This document shows, piece after piece, positions 21,800 through 38,536 of a stretch of DNA of 64,000 nucleotides; the stretch's first letter is position 1; the number at the start of each line of letters is the position of its first letter. The notes under the pieces were generated by a model. It saw only the letters and a list, made by a program, of their open reading frames with translations. It searched no databases and was not told where the DNA came from. Position numbers and translations under genes: made by a program. The stretch spans positions 18,381,001 through 18,445,000 of the forward strand of contig NC_090784.1 in assembly GCF_040054535.1 (NCBI RefSeq), read 5' to 3'. Source of the stretch: Antennarius striatus. Lineage: Eukaryota; Chordata; Actinopteri; Lophiiformes; Antennariidae.

Positions 21800-23640
21800 T
21801 AATCATTATCCTGAGTAGAGACAAGCGGAGATATTTGACATTTTTGAGTCATGTACTTTAGAAAATTAGGTAAACTACACAATGAAATCATTCTTTTCAG
21901 TCTTATTAATCGTATGAGATATCATGGACATTTTTGTTATTCATTTTGTTTTCAATAAATGTAGACTGTTACTGAACCAAACATGGTAAATTTTAAATGT
22001 AGGCAATGATATTTCTAAAAATGAAATAAAAATAATCAAGTTAACTGCCTCATATCTGTATTTATGAAAATGAATTTTATGAATAGATATATGAGTTACT
22101 TTACACCACTTTCCAATGGATAATCACCTGACTACAACAATCCTTATAGCTCTGATAAAAACAGGTGCTAAATCAGGTAACATCGGCAAAATCAAAATCA
22201 AGACTTTTATTTGAACAGTATTTTGCCATGAATGCATTCATTCTTCAAAAGGTGTTACCCTTAAGAAGTCTTGCTTGATCATAATTTTTTCGAAATTTTA
22301 TTTGTTATCAGTGACAAGATAAAAACATAAATGGTACCTTCCAATCAGTTTTAAACGGTACATTTATTTTTATTTTATTTATTCATTTCATTTTTTTCTT
22401 TCCAGACATGTTATTACAGCACACTTTACTTTCATCAGTTTTGGAACATCAACAACAACATCCGAAAAGAATCACGTGTATCATTGTGTGATTTCTCTGC
22501 CAGAAAATGTCTCCTTCCAGACTGCCAGTCCCTAAACCAGAGGTGTAGCTTAAGGGCATTTATGATGACCCACTGACATGAGACAGTCAGTTTCTTATCT
22601 CTACAGGCACTGACCTGCTTATCAAACCAACAGCAATAGACAACCTGTTATCTGCCTCAGGAAATTCTGAATGTCTCTTTGTTACTGTGGTGATGAAGTC
22701 AAGATGTGTCTTGTTCTAAGTAACTTGTATGCATCTTGCAACAAGTCCCTCCCCTCAGTCTTGTAGAGATTGCATGGAACAGATGTTATTAAAGTCTCCA
22801 GTGGGGCCATTGAGATAAGAGCCTTAATGATGCCTTTTGGCTGTTTTGTCTTGGAATGCAGCGTAAATCCACAGAAGTGCTAATCAGCTCTGAAACAGAC
22901 TGGAGACGATGTGAGATAAGATTTCCAATTGAAAAGTATCACAGAGCTTTACGGTGGTACTTCACATTTCAGAAAAAGAATGTGAAGTTATGGTGTTTCT
23001 CATTTGACTGAATCAACTGCTATCATGGTGTGTGGGTACCTCATTCCCAACTCTTGTGTGTGAGTGGTTACGTAGTGATGTGGACTGTACTCTGGCCTTC
23101 CACGGTCTGTTTCTGTTTCTGTTTATTTTTTTCAAAATTTCAAAGTTTGGCTTCGTTTTAAGGGCAACTCCAGGAATTTAAAGTAAGAGCTAATGAAAAT
23201 GCATTTGATCTTCAGCACAATTTTTAAAAAACTAAACTTTTTAGACTCATTTGAATCTTTTTTGCATTATATTTGTATCAAATGTCTCTCAGACATTTTT
23301 TGTATTTATTGCTGACACTATAAAGGTGTCATGGCATGCACTGAGAAGTTTAAGAATAAATACAGTAGTCTGTCTCTAGACAAAATAGGAAATGGAGTCA
23401 AAAAATGTCCTACTGTGGCTTGTGACCATTGTAGTCCCTCATCTTGAATATATTAGATGAAGAAATCATCTTTATGGTAAAAATCATAGCCGCGTCATTT
23501 CAGGATGGATAGTCAGTACATGGCATAAACCCATTATATGCATTTTTTTAATAGTTAGACATAGATTACCAATTGAAATTTTCTAGCAGTGTGGCGTTCT
23601 ATAAGAACAATGCAGAGAACAAACACACTAGTCATATTTG
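21799..23640. other. intergenic, no gene seen
   Basis: AT-rich, between the CA array and the 3' end of the apoA-IV-type gene. No open frame with recognisable similarity. Confidence 0.6.
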
Positions 23641-23659
23641 GATTTTTCATATCCATCCC

Positions 23660-23665
23660 TTTATT
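23660..23665 (-). terminator. polyadenylation signal of the apoA-IV-type gene
   Basis: AATAAA on the minus strand about 265 bp beyond the stop codon. Confidence 0.65.
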
Positions 23666-23927
23666 TTTGACAACTAACAGAAAAGGCAAAAAAAAAAAGT
23701 GTCTTCTACTTCACAACAAATACAATCCAATATATATACACATGTTTGACAAGTGCAGATGAGTATTATGTTCCCAACAGTAATTATTATAATAATTAGT
23801 AGTTGTGGAAATCTACACTACAGTTAACTTGCTTTACAGTACAATTGAGATATTTAAATTGACCATATTTCTTGAAAAACAAGGCTGGCGTTTGGTGAAA
23901 TATTGTGCGGACGTGACTATTGACATA

Positions 23928-24952
23928 TTAGTTGGCATTCACAAAAGATTGGTAGAAATTCATAAGCTGGGCCTGGAGATTCTGGGCATAGGGGTCCAGC
24001 TTTTCCTTGAGGTCTTCTGCATAAGGAGCAACCATCTGTTTCACCACACTCGTCCTCTGGCTCAGCTCGAGCTGGACCTTGTCGGTCATGGGGGCCAGAC
24101 TGTCCTTGAATGTTTGCAGGTGCCCGTCCACCTTGAGCTTCAGGTCATCAGTGTAGGGCCCCAGCTGAGTCTGAAGATCTTTCACACTCTGCTCTAGACT
24201 GGTCTGAAGCTCTTCACTCTTCTGCACCACGATGGCCCTCAGGGCCTCGGAGTCCATGGAGTCTGCGTAGGGGGCCAACTCCTGTTTTAGCTGCTCCACC
24301 GTCTGCTGGATCTGGGCTTTCATGTCCTCTGCGTAGGGCTCCAACCAGACTCGGACAGTGCTCAGCTCCTGACTCACACGTTCTCTCAGTGTGTCAGCCT
24401 CTGTGCTGACTTTGATGATCATGTCCTGGGCTGCAGGTGGGAGCTGCTGTTGAATGGAGACTGCATAGTTGCCGGCTATGTTTGCGCTCTCAGTGAGACG
24501 GGCGCTAGAGAATGGACAAAATATGTTAGACCCATAGAGCTTTGTCTTGTTCAGTACCAGTCTTCATGTTACATCCTTGTTTGTCCAGCAACTCACTTGA
24601 CTTCCTGTCCAATCTGGGACTTCCTGATCATCTGGAGGGTATCATCAGCTGTCTGGGTGGCTTTCTTAATGTAGTCCCAGAAAGCATCAGTCAGCACTTC
24701 CAGTTGTGGCTTTGGTGCATCAGCATAGAAGAGGTTGGCATGGCAGCCTTTTGGATGGACACAAAAATAGCTTGAGAACAGTTGTAAATGTTGGACATTA
24801 GATTGTTTTTATTTGTAAATTAGTTACAGAAGCATTGCTGCGTGGAACAGCTTGGATTAACCATATGGGAAAGAAGATAAAATAGTTAAATAAAACAAAG
24901 ATTTCAATTTACCAGACAGCACAGCGAGCGCTAGGACCACAAACACCTTCAT
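23928..24952 (-). CDS. apoa4: apolipoprotein A-IV-type, secreted lipoprotein component
   Basis: A secreted exchangeable apolipoprotein that coats HDL/chylomicron particles; in fish apoA-IV is about 255 residues. Minus-strand coding exons: 24952-24913, 24747-24597, 24504-23928, with GT/AG borders, giving 255 residues. A signal peptide (MKVFVVLALAVLSGCHA) precedes the mature start NLFYADAPKPQLEVLTDAFW. The bulk is amphipathic 11/22-mer repeats punctuated by Pro: VRVWLEPYAEDMKAQI, LKQELAPYADSMDSE, LQTQLGPYTDDLKLKV, VKQMVAPYAEDLKEKLDPYA, ending SFVNAN. Intron phases 1 and 2 match the apoE and apoC genes nearby. The A-IV assignment rests on remembered fish family features and the APOE-linked position; an apoA-I-like paralogue is the main alternative. 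It is transcribed opposite to tomm40 and apoE. Confidence 0.9.
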
Positions 24953-25048
24953 GGTTATGTCTTTCTGAAAAACAATTAAAATATAGTTAACATTTTAGCC
25001 ATTTTCAAAATGTCATTCAAAAGTTTTGATTACTAGTGTTATTCTCAC

Positions 25049-25093
25049 CTTCTTTTGGCTTGTGTGCCTCTCAGAATCAAAGACTGTTTGTGA
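25049..25093 (-). other. apoa4: apoA-IV-type untranslated exon 1
   Basis: On the minus strand a short exon ends in a donor (aagaag|gtgaga at 25049/25048). It lies about 30 bp downstream of a TATA box and splices to the acceptor at 24965. The start is inferred from TATA spacing. Confidence 0.65.
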
Positions 25094-25116
25094 TTATCTC
25101 AGACACAGGTACCTGT

Positions 25117-25124
25117 ATTTATAC
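25117..25124 (-). promoter_or_regulatory. TATA box of the apoA-IV-type gene
   Basis: Minus strand gtataaat, about 25-30 bp upstream of the inferred untranslated exon 1. Confidence 0.75.
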
Positions 25125-25129
25125 TGAAG

Positions 25130-27400
25130 CCAGATGACAGTTGTAGTCAAGAGGTCAGAGTCCAGGAGTCACTGCCATGTTGTCATAATGGCTCCCTTCC
25201 TTCTTTGAGGTGCGATTACAAGGCAGACACAAAGGCACAATCTTTACATTATACCAAACTTATGTGGCTTTTAGGAATGCACAGTCAATCAATACTAATG
25301 ATATTCTGAAACTGAGGCTCAACAAGTGGTATTGCAAGAATTCTCCACTGACCTGTTTCTAGAAAGCATTTAGGCCGTAGTAATTATCTGTCCACGTAGG
25401 CCAGTGCAGGCATCCTGTGGATAACTCCAGATAAACTCTGCATGCCAACACTGGTGGACTTTGTATCAGGGTCAAGCAATGTGACTAAATAATTGTAAAA
25501 TGTTTTTGCAGTGAAAATGACCAAAAACAATCCAGTGTTAACCTTCTTTTTATAATAATTTGTTAGTGTTTTTTTGTGCCATACACAATAATAACGATCA
25601 ATCTTTTAATAATCCCTGTAAAGAAAGGACTCTTTTCCACTCTAATCACACATGTATATAATCTAACATTCTGTGTTGCTTAAAACAATATACTTCCGCT
25701 ATATATTAATCAATCTGTCCATAACTTTACATGCTAGTAAAGAGTCACAACCTCATGACAGCTAGGCTCTGCTGAATGAATTTTATCCTCAGGGTGGGGG
25801 TTGAGGGTCAGGGGTCTAGAGTCTTTAAGCCACTGAGGTATTCCACTGACGTGAATGACACGCTGATGCGCTTCCTGGTAATCAAAAGTCCGACATGCCA
25901 CTTTATGTGTGATTACTCTGTTTTATTTCCCTTAAGTTTCTCAGTTAAGCAAAACATTCAATTAATACTTCCAGACAGAAACCTAACCAGGCTCAATTCC
26001 AGCAAACACATTACGTTAACACTTTTGAGTAAATCACTGTTTACGGTGTCTGTGTGTGACAAAAGTAATGAACTCAGTTTATTTCTAGTAATACTCTGTC
26101 ATTTTAAAGCAGTACATTTGCAGTTGTATCTATACCAACTTAGTTACAATAAATTAATAGATATGTTATACACTGTAAAACATTTTGATTCCTTTTCCCA
26201 ATAGAACTCATCAAGACTTTTATGTAAATGTTCTGAATTGCAAAGTGATATTCATGCATCTTGTGCTTCTTTTCTGATGTTATAAAAATGGTATTCTCAC
26301 AAGTAGTTTCGTAAATGCATTGCTATTCATTTTAAGTATTTTTGTTACTGATAGCACTCACATAAATGTATCGGCTAAAAATTTAAAAGCGTTTTATATT
26401 TTATGCAGACATAACGTCCCCTTAGAGTATTCAAAATAATAAGTGACGAATTAATTTGGGCACTGTCCTCTTTATAAACTGAGGTGCCAGCAAGCTAAAA
26501 ACACTTTCGTTACAGGTAAAAATAAATAAATAATAAAATAAATAAAATGCAGCATTCACACACAAATTCCAACAGCAATACTTTTTACAGCATGTTACAT
26601 TTACATTATTATTACATTGGTTCAGCCCAATCTTATTCAGATTTCACAGTAACTTTGCACAAGTTTTACAATGTAGTTTCAAAGACACATGAGATGTGTA
26701 ATTTTTTAATTATGGGCAAACAGAACTCAACACAAAGAAAAAGAAAACTGCTGCTCTTCAAATGTACCAAGAACAGCTGCTTTGTGATTGATGTAACTGT
26801 GTCTGAGTCTGCTAACCCTTGGCCACACTGTCTGAACATTGGCATAAGACAGAAGTTAGAACCAGAAATTAACTGTAAAATGCAAAGCTTAAATTGACAG
26901 TAAAACGCTGAAAATATATCTAACAAATGTAAATCCAAGAAGAGGTTTTGCTATCTTAGCAGAGAGTTATGCTAAGGACTGATCGCAGAGGACAATGTTC
27001 TTCTTTAAGTCCAGATTCAGTCTAGACTAGACACATGAAAGGCCATAAAGAATACATCATAATCAACATTAACCAGCAGTCAAGATGATATCTGGTGGAC
27101 TGTAACAGTAAATGTAGATTAGATTAGTGCATATATGCAGTGCTGTATGGCATGAGGGTACAAAATGTCAGGTTAGCAGGGTGACACAAAATGACAGCAA
27201 GGCATCAGATGCTGGACTTTGCGATCATTACTGTTGAGCTTGCTCTACAAGCAATGGAAACTCGCAACCTCAGCAGGATGGCTGCCAAGTGGAGCTGCTG
27301 AAGGACTGCATTAGCCAAAGCTCTGGTAAGATGATGTTAAGGAACCAGTGGAACCTAAAAATTGTGCTTCTCCACTCAGGGATAATTACTTTTGAATGTG
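25130..27400. other. intergenic region between apoA-IV-type gene and apoA-IV relic
   Basis: AT-rich with no supported exon. Includes a short dispersed-repeat motif at 25596-25665 (caatcttttaataatccctg). A stretch at 27200-27340 might be a more eroded continuation of the apoA-IV relic, but I could not align it with confidence. Confidence 0.5.
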
Positions 27401-27653
27401 CTACAAGCCCAGCTAGAATCCTACACTGATGAGATGAAGCAAGAAATGGACAAACACCTGAAGGGCTTTAAGGAAACCATGATGCCCATGACAGAGAAGA
27501 TCCAGGCTAAGATGAGTCACAGAGCCCAGCAGGTGCAACAGATGGCGACCCCCTATGTTGACTAGATGATGGAAAAGCTGGACTCTAATTCCTATTCCTT
27601 TTTCCCAAGACCAGGCTCATCTCCTTACTTTCTACCAGTTCACAAAACTAAGT
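27401..27653 (+). pseudogene. apoA-IV pseudogene fragment (C-terminal repeats)
   Basis: The plus strand reads LQAQLESYTDEMKQEMDKHL, then GFKETMMPMTEKIQAKMSHR and AQQVQQMATPYVD, followed by an in-frame TAG at 27563-27565 and MMEKLDS. After a frameshift near 27600 the sequence resumes as DQAHLLTFYQFTKLS. Residue by residue this parallels the C-terminal part of the intact gene at 23928-24952 (LQTQLGPYTDDLKLKVDGHL through FYQSFVNAN). No signal-peptide exon or intact 5' repeats were found, so this is a dead duplicate, inverted relative to the intact gene. Confidence 0.88.
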
Positions 27654-29718
27654 CAACCTCCATTTTATATGAAACAGATGGGAACTACTCATCCAGGATA
27701 ACAATGAATAATAATATAATAATATAATATTTTAAGTATTAAAAATGACCACTGTTTTTCCTCCTATGTAAGGGAAATAAAGAAACAGGAAAACAAACTT
27801 ATGAGTCTTGACATAACTAACTTAATGTAATATTCTGGTGAAATTTTTAGTATTGATGTGGTTTGACATTTTTCTTGCAATTAAAGTAGGTGTTAATGTA
27901 ATTTTTTTAAAAATTTGCATGTAATGCAAAAATCAAGTCAAAACTAAAAAAAACAATTTTACACTTCAACAATATAACATATCTATAGTGTTAGTCACAA
28001 CTGCATAAGTAAAGGTCTTTTTTCATCAGGCAAATATAAAGATTTTAATCGATTTTTGTTTTACATGAAACAACAATCTTTGGAAATAAATTGCACTGTC
28101 TGGTGACCATGCAAGGCATATAAAAAAAAGTTGCCACCCATTTTTGATCCACAGGTTCTGATTTCAACTGCTGTAAGGAATAAACTTTTGGTTATAACTC
28201 CAGACAACAGAACAAAAAAAAAGCAGATGGGGTTGTGGCCTTTCCTTTGTTTACTCTGTCTTTTTGTAAAATCTTGTGGCCCTACCACGCTCCTTGACAG
28301 TACATGTTCAGTTTTGTCTCTGCATGTCTGACAGGTCATAAACAGATTCTGCTTCCACCTTGTTTTTCTGGGCTTCCCTTTGTGTCCCAGTTTTGTGGGA
28401 GTTACATCGCTCCCACGCTGCTTTACCCAGTGGCAAACAACATTCCTGTTAGACTCCCAGCTGACACAGACTCAACATTAACCCTCCGAAAAGTCAAATC
28501 TGATTCCTAATTATTTCCGATTATGTGCAGGTTTTGAGAAATTACTCATTTGGTTTCGCTTGAGGAGGCACACAATAACTCCATAAATAATAAAAGAGGA
28601 CATTTTTTAGAAAGATATGTGAAGTCCAAAGGTGGTGCACCTCACAAATAGATGTGCATGATGCTCTTGTCATCATCTTTTCACAAGTTCTCTAAGCAGG
28701 CTGACAAAACTTTCACTTCCTTTGGATCAGTTACACATCAGAAGTGGTCCTATCATTGTAATCCTTACTCTTAGCAGTCTCTGAATGAAGAACGCTTATT
28801 TAATCTCAGTATTAAATGCAGAATTAAGAATTAAATGAAGTAATGTCATTAAAAGAGTATTCAAACTTGTAGTTTGGTTTCTCTTGGTCAAGACCAACGC
28901 AGAAATTTTCCCAAATATTATCAGGAACAACATTTTTGTCCCCTGTTACCTAAACTAAAAGATGCTAAACAAAAGGCACAGTGATGAGATCATGGAATAA
29001 TTGGACAGTTTTTATTACCTTTTAATGCCATATATTGTGCAATGGGACTTCCCATTCTCCAAAACGAAACTGTGTGTCAAGTCAAACGTGTTCATTGGAT
29101 TTCTGTGTTTCTGAAGATGTTTTAACCAGTTTACATTTCACGTAGGTCTTGTAAAACATAAGGGAAACAGCAATTCAGCTGTTACACAAAGGTGCTCTGC
29201 AAGGATCTGATGGCTCACGTCCTGCTTTTAGTCTCCAGTCAATGCATTCATAGTCAAACTGTCTCATCTGGGCGCTTTGTTTGCTGAAACAAACTTGCCC
29301 AGCATGAATTCTCCTGGACAAAGCCAGGCCAGCTGATTTATAGAACATGTTGCCAAGCACAATCATGCAGCATGTGACTGCAGGGGGAAATGGGACTCAC
29401 CTTTGTGGGTGAGGCATAAGTTGCTGAGTGAATCAAAAGTGTGACACCCCCCTTCAACTCATTACACTTATATAAACTCAGCAGATCCACTTGGACCTTT
29501 GTAATTTTTCCTGATTGGATGATACCACTGACTCAGAAGTAGACCATGAGGGTTATGTAGCACACCGCATCATTGAATATCCAGTTTTAACCAACAGACG
29601 TTAACTTCAATAACCTTGCATACACAATCCAAACAGAGGGATGAGGTCACCTGGACTAAACCAAAAACAAAATTTCTCAAATCAGCTTCCAGAAAACGGA
29701 ATCATCTGACTGGTTTTC

Positions 29719-29776
29719 TGTGCGTGTGTGCTTGTGTGTGTGTGTGTGTGTGTGTCTTTGTGTGTGAGTGTGTGTG
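29719..29776. repeat. (GT)n microsatellite, impure
   Basis: GT-rich run with ct and ga interruptions. Confidence 0.9.
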
Positions 29777-30308
29777 GGGGGTTACTGTCATTCACCCTAC
29801 CTATAGATAGACATTCACATCTGTTGTAGAGCAAAAGCAGAAGCAGGTAGTTAAATTGACCGTGTCAGATTATTTTACTGTATTAGCTCACCACTGTTTC
29901 ACTTCCCTCTGTCTGACCCTGCACCCTGGTGGCTCAGCAAAAAAGAGGCACGGCATTGTGTGTTCAAGCCTGTGCCGTGACATGCATGCATCCAACTCTG
30001 CATAATACAAACAAAATATCTATGTTATTAGTGAAAGTATGGGAATATTACTGATCATAACTGACTGTTTTTGTTTTTCAAATTATTAACAAGAAGTATA
30101 GCGACAATCCTCATGAATGATGACATATTTTGTAAAAAAAAACAAAAATCCCCAACAAGCTCAAAACACATTGCATAACAATTTTCTCAGCAGAGTGAGG
30201 GCACTGAATTACCGGCATTGATTTGTTTGCGTGTTTGAACTCACAGGGCTTGTTATTTAGCAGAATATAACCTGTCTGTCTGCGTGAGTGTGTCACGCCT
30301 CCTGCACC

Positions 30309-30309
30309 A

Positions 30310-30407
<98 letters not shown>

Positions 30408-30420
30408 CTCACACACACAG
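30309..30420. repeat. (CA)n microsatellite
   Basis: CA run with cg interruptions at its start and cagct interruptions at its end. Confidence 0.95.
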
Positions 30421-31654
30421 CTCAATGCTGTCGTGGAATACAAAGGTCGAAGGTTTTTGTTTTGAACATGGTGAGACCTAATCACTCTGGGTTATCTGAT
30501 CTGTTTTTTTGTTGACCAAATTTAGAAGAGAACACTTTCTTTCATTTTGATAAATTGCCTCTCTTAGGGGATCAATAAATTATTCTGATTCTAATTCTGA
30601 TATAAAGTAGATGATATTCAGCAGCTCACCTGATCATTAATAGTTGTGTTATCACACACTGCTGCTATCATCCCCTCATACTAACTACTTGAATGATTCA
30701 TCCAATTTCAACTTTGTTCCAGTGTGAAGTTGAGTTTTTGAGAGAAGTGACAAAACAAGAGTTGACAACAAAGTACTAAAGGGCAAAGGCCATTACACAT
30801 GGGCACTGGTGGTGCCATCGTGACCTTGACATGAACAATACCTTTCTTTTACATAAATGGACAAGCAGAACCGATCCAGTACAGTTAAAAAAAACAGTAG
30901 ATTTTAGTCACGTTTTACGTGAAGCTCAAGTCTCAGTTTGTGTTGATAATAAAAAACATGGCGCGAATAAACCATGCGCCTCATTTGTCATTTAAATATG
31001 AGAGTGATGTTGTCATGCAAAACTTGGGAGTTGTGAAGGGCTGCTAAGATGGAGGTGTCAGTGGTTTGGGAGCTCACAGCCCATTTAGATGAGAATGCAT
31101 GTGCAAAAGGTTCATTTACATCACATTTACATCAGATTACATCATTTTGCAATGAACAACCAGAACGTTGTTATTACTTCTGATTTAAATACGTTCAACT
31201 GGTACACATAATATTATATTTTCTACCAACATAGTGAATCTGCTAGACCATTTTTTCCAGTTGATGAAAACAAAAATTATATTTTCCCTCACATGTACTG
31301 GGGTATAAGCAGTATTAGAGATACAGTACATTTAATCAATAAAAAAAATGAATAAAATACATATTCCTCATAAATACGACTTTTTAAATGTCTTAAGGCT
31401 GAAAATGTTATTTTATATCACTGACTGCTGCGTGGCAACGATAAATGAGTGGATGTTGGAACTTTCACCCCGTCATTCTCAGAACACAACCCTGTGAGAA
31501 CTTCGAACGCTTTGTTGGCGACACGGATAGAAACAGGAATATGAGCAGACAACGATCATCTCGACGTGAACGCGTGGTTCCGCGAGTGAATGATCCTGCC
31601 CCCCTCCCATCCCCTCTTCCCGCCTCCCCACCGTCCACAGAAGCCTGAGGTTTG

Positions 31655-31662
31655 CATAAAAG
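31655..31662 (+). promoter_or_regulatory. apoE TATA-like box
   Basis: cataaaag about 50 bp before the splice donor of an untranslated exon 1 (cttccac|gtgagt, exon end 31708). Confidence 0.7.
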
Positions 31663-31982
31663 CCCGCAGTCACCGCTCTGGACTCATACAGAAGGCTCAA
31701 GCTTCCACGTGAGTGACGGGAGCGCGCAGATAGATTTCTCTCTGTTAGAAACGGGCGCGTCTGTGCGCGTCCGTTTATTTTACTTGACTTCTTTTTTCCA
31801 ATTAAATTTATTTATACTCTATTTATACTCTGTAACCAGCTTTTTCAATATGTTTTCTATTTAATTTTCTATCTTTCAAATTGATTTCCGTTTTTTAACT
31901 TGAAGAAGCTGTTACAATATCTGAAGTATTCAAATGTAAGTGACCTTTCTTTCTTAAATCCTCAGGTGTATCTGTGATAATC

Positions 31983-33131
31983 ATGAAGGCCGTAGTTCTG
32001 CTCGTTGCTCTGGCAGTCATCACTGGTAAGTGTGCGCTCGATCTTTAAATGATCTTTTTTTTTTTCTTTCCTGGAATGCTTTTTGTGTGTTTAACAATGT
32101 TTTTCCACATGTGTCCACCAACAGGCTGTAATGCCCGTGTTGTCAGCCAGTCTAATGTCAACCCCGACAACTGGGAGAACACCGTCAATCGTTTCTGGGA
32201 GTACATCGCTAATCTCAACAGACAAGGTGATGGAGTCATGCAGAGCCTCAAGGCCTCTCACCTCAGCAGGGAGCTTGAGTAAGTATTCTTGAATTTTCCC
32301 TTCGTTTTCAAGATATTTGCCTTCCTTAATTTCTCTTTACACTCTCCCTCTTACTTATGTCCTCTTACTTATGCCTAATATATTATCCCTAATATTATCT
32401 GTTCCCAGTACTCTGATTACTGACACCATGGCAGAGCTGGCAGCATACAGAGATGACATCCAGACCAAGCTCAGGCCCTACACTGATGGCACCACCGGCC
32501 AGATGTCTCAGGACCTGCAGCTCCTGGCCAACAGACTCAACAAAGACATGCTGGATGCCAAGGAACGCAGCATCGAGTACCTGAATGAGGTCAAGACCAT
32601 GATGACACAGAACACCGGTGAAGTACACGATCGCATCAGCACCTATTCCACCAAGCTGAGGAAACGTCTGAACAAAGACACCGAAGAGATTCGCAAGTAA
32701 GCAGGGTGGAGATTTACATACTTACATTGTTTTTTTTCTTTGTTTTTTTTAAACATTTTCATACACTATAATGTCCTTTTTTATTCTCAAGCACTGTGAC
32801 CACCTACCTGGATGAGATCCAGTCCCGTGCAACCCAGAACCTGGAGGCAGCAAAGGAGCACATCGAGCCCTACGTTGAAGAGGCCAGGGACACCACCATG
32901 AAGAAGTTAAGCGACCTCTCCACCATGCTGAAGGGCCAGACCGAGGGTCTGGGCCAGCAGCTGGAGACCCAGGCCGAGGGACTCAAGACCCAGTTGGAGG
33001 CCACTGCCGAAGAACTGCGCGTTTCTCTGGAAGGTAAATTCCAGGAGCTGTCTGAGATCCTCACTCCTTTGGCCACCCAGATCCGTGAGAAGTTTGAAGA
33101 CATGGTGGAAAAGGTCAAAATCACTGAATAA
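31983..33131 (+). CDS. apoeb: apolipoprotein E
   Basis: ApoE is a secreted lipoprotein ligand for LDL-receptor-family uptake. Coding exons: 31983-32025, 32125-32278, 32409-32696, 32792-33131; the frame closes to 274 residues, typical for fish apoE. Exon 1 encodes a signal peptide (MKAVVLLVALAVITGCNA). The N-terminal helix bundle contains NRFWEYIANLNRQGDGVMQS. A strongly basic segment at about residues 145-162 (TKLRKRLNKDTEEIRK) is the counterpart of the mammalian receptor- and heparin-binding helix LRKRL. The C-terminal exon encodes 22-mer amphipathic repeats (IEPYVEEARD, LGQQLETQAEGLKTQLEATA) ending KVKITE. An untranslated exon 1 is inferred at about 31686-31708 and exon 2 starts at 31966. 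The b suffix is based on linkage to tomm40 and apoC genes as I recall it from zebrafish. Confidence 0.95.
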
Positions 33132-33715
33132 AAAGAGACTCATATGGTTGGTAAAAAGAAAGAGCGAAAATGATATTTTCATATAGCTGATCCACTGTTC
33201 TGAGGGGGTCAATAAGGAGAATATGGTGTGTCTTCAACAGAACAATCAGCCAATTTGGTTTATTCCTTCTAAGTAGTCACCCTTTCTTCTCTTATTCATT
33301 TCCTTCACTGAGCACAATCACCCCAGTTGCCTTTAAAACACAACCAGGAGAGAGTTTTGTAACATGCTTTGCTTTTTTTTACTTAACATTTTTGTCTCAA
33401 CTCTCCTCCGTCTTTGGTTGTACATATAAATGTAAAGTCTGGTATGCAGGGGTCAGCCTATGTCATGTCTAATCACACCACGCAAATAGCTGTCATTTCA
33501 ATAAATGCACTGAATTTTTCTAGAGGTGATATTGAACGATTTAGCATGCCTTCCATATCGTCTGCATTGCTGTTGACAGTGAGTGTATTGCACCTGACTG
33601 TTTTTCATTCTGAATATAGCATGTGCTTTGTGTATCACTTGTCCTATACCCAACGTGCTGCTCACTGTAAATGCGCTGAGGCTGAACAGTGCTGAGAGAA
33701 TAAAGAACCAAGAAA
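33132..33715 (+). other. apoE 3' UTR
   Basis: AATAAA occurs overlapping the stop region (33127-33132) and again at 33699-33704; the second is the more plausible poly(A) signal, giving a 3' UTR of about 580 nt. Confidence 0.55.
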
Positions 33716-37735
<4,020 letters not shown>

Positions 37736-37741
37736 GCAGGC

Positions 37742-37748
37742 TTATAAG
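37742..37748 (+). promoter_or_regulatory. apoC-I TATA-like box
   Basis: ttataag about 60 bp before the donor (aaaacag|gtatgt) that ends an untranslated exon at 37809. Confidence 0.65.
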
Positions 37749-38536
37749 GAGGGATCAGTGTCAGCGCTCTAACACACTCAATTGCTTTCTTCCTTCAGAC
37801 GGAAAACAGGTATGTTTAAGATTTCCTTTACAACAGCATTTGATCTGACTATTCAATAATTGTAACCCTTTTCATTGCACCCACCCAACACAGAAACAGC
37901 TTCTTACCTCAGTCTGTCACTCTGATGAACTCATCAAGAGCATCATGGACTGTAACTTTGTAACATAAAATTGTAGAATAACCCCCATGCATAGTTCTTG
38001 CACTTTCCAATTTTTACTACTACTAATACAACATGAACTACCTCATTGGACTTCTGTTATTTCTAAAGTGTACTGCTTACTGCGCATGTTATCTTTTGTC
38101 TTTTTGTCTTTATTCCATTTGTCGTTAACACCCTGTACTTTGTGAGCAAAGTTTAACCATAGTGAAATTCCCTGATTCTTATTCTGATAGTATAATAGTA
38201 TTTATTAGGCTTCCATCTTATCCTAGGAAAACTGAAACTTAAGACTTGACAGCAATTTTTTAAAGTCCTTAAGAACTGCATTGGTTCAAATGTAATCTTT
38301 TAGCTTCTGAATATGTGGACTAATGGTTATACATTTATAATGTGGTTACAAAGATAGTCTGATTTAAATATTTCACCTGTTAATTATTTATTTGTTTAGT
38401 AAGAAACAGCTTGGCACTAAAGACAACTACCCAGTCGCCATGTTCCTGACATGCTGGGGCCTTTTTGTTGATGTCATGTCATGCAAGTAAACAGCAGTTT
38501 ATCTCTGTCCCTTCTCTTCAAAGAGTCACAGCCAAG

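Larger units (their letters stand above)
27654..31640. other. intergenic region upstream of apoE
   Basis: No coding exon recognised over 4 kb. It contains a GT microsatellite (29719-29776) and a CA microsatellite (30309-30420). The last few hundred bases may contain apoE regulatory sequence but no specific site can be supported. Confidence 0.6.

Noticed and set aside
26547-26938. Overlapping 116- and 90-codon open frames between the apoA-IV gene and its relic
   Set aside because: AT-rich, no similarity to known proteins, no splice context; treated as chance.
27200-27340. Possible eroded middle repeats of the apoA-IV relic (LALQAMETRNLSRMAAKW)
   Set aside because: Only a vague resemblance to LRERVSQELSTVRVWLEPY; not enough to extend the pseudogene.
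32395-33212. Long minus-strand open frames opposite apoE (also opposite apoA-IV and apoC-II)
   Set aside because: Shadow frames opposite highly biased amphipathic-repeat coding exons; the sense frames splice correctly and match known families.
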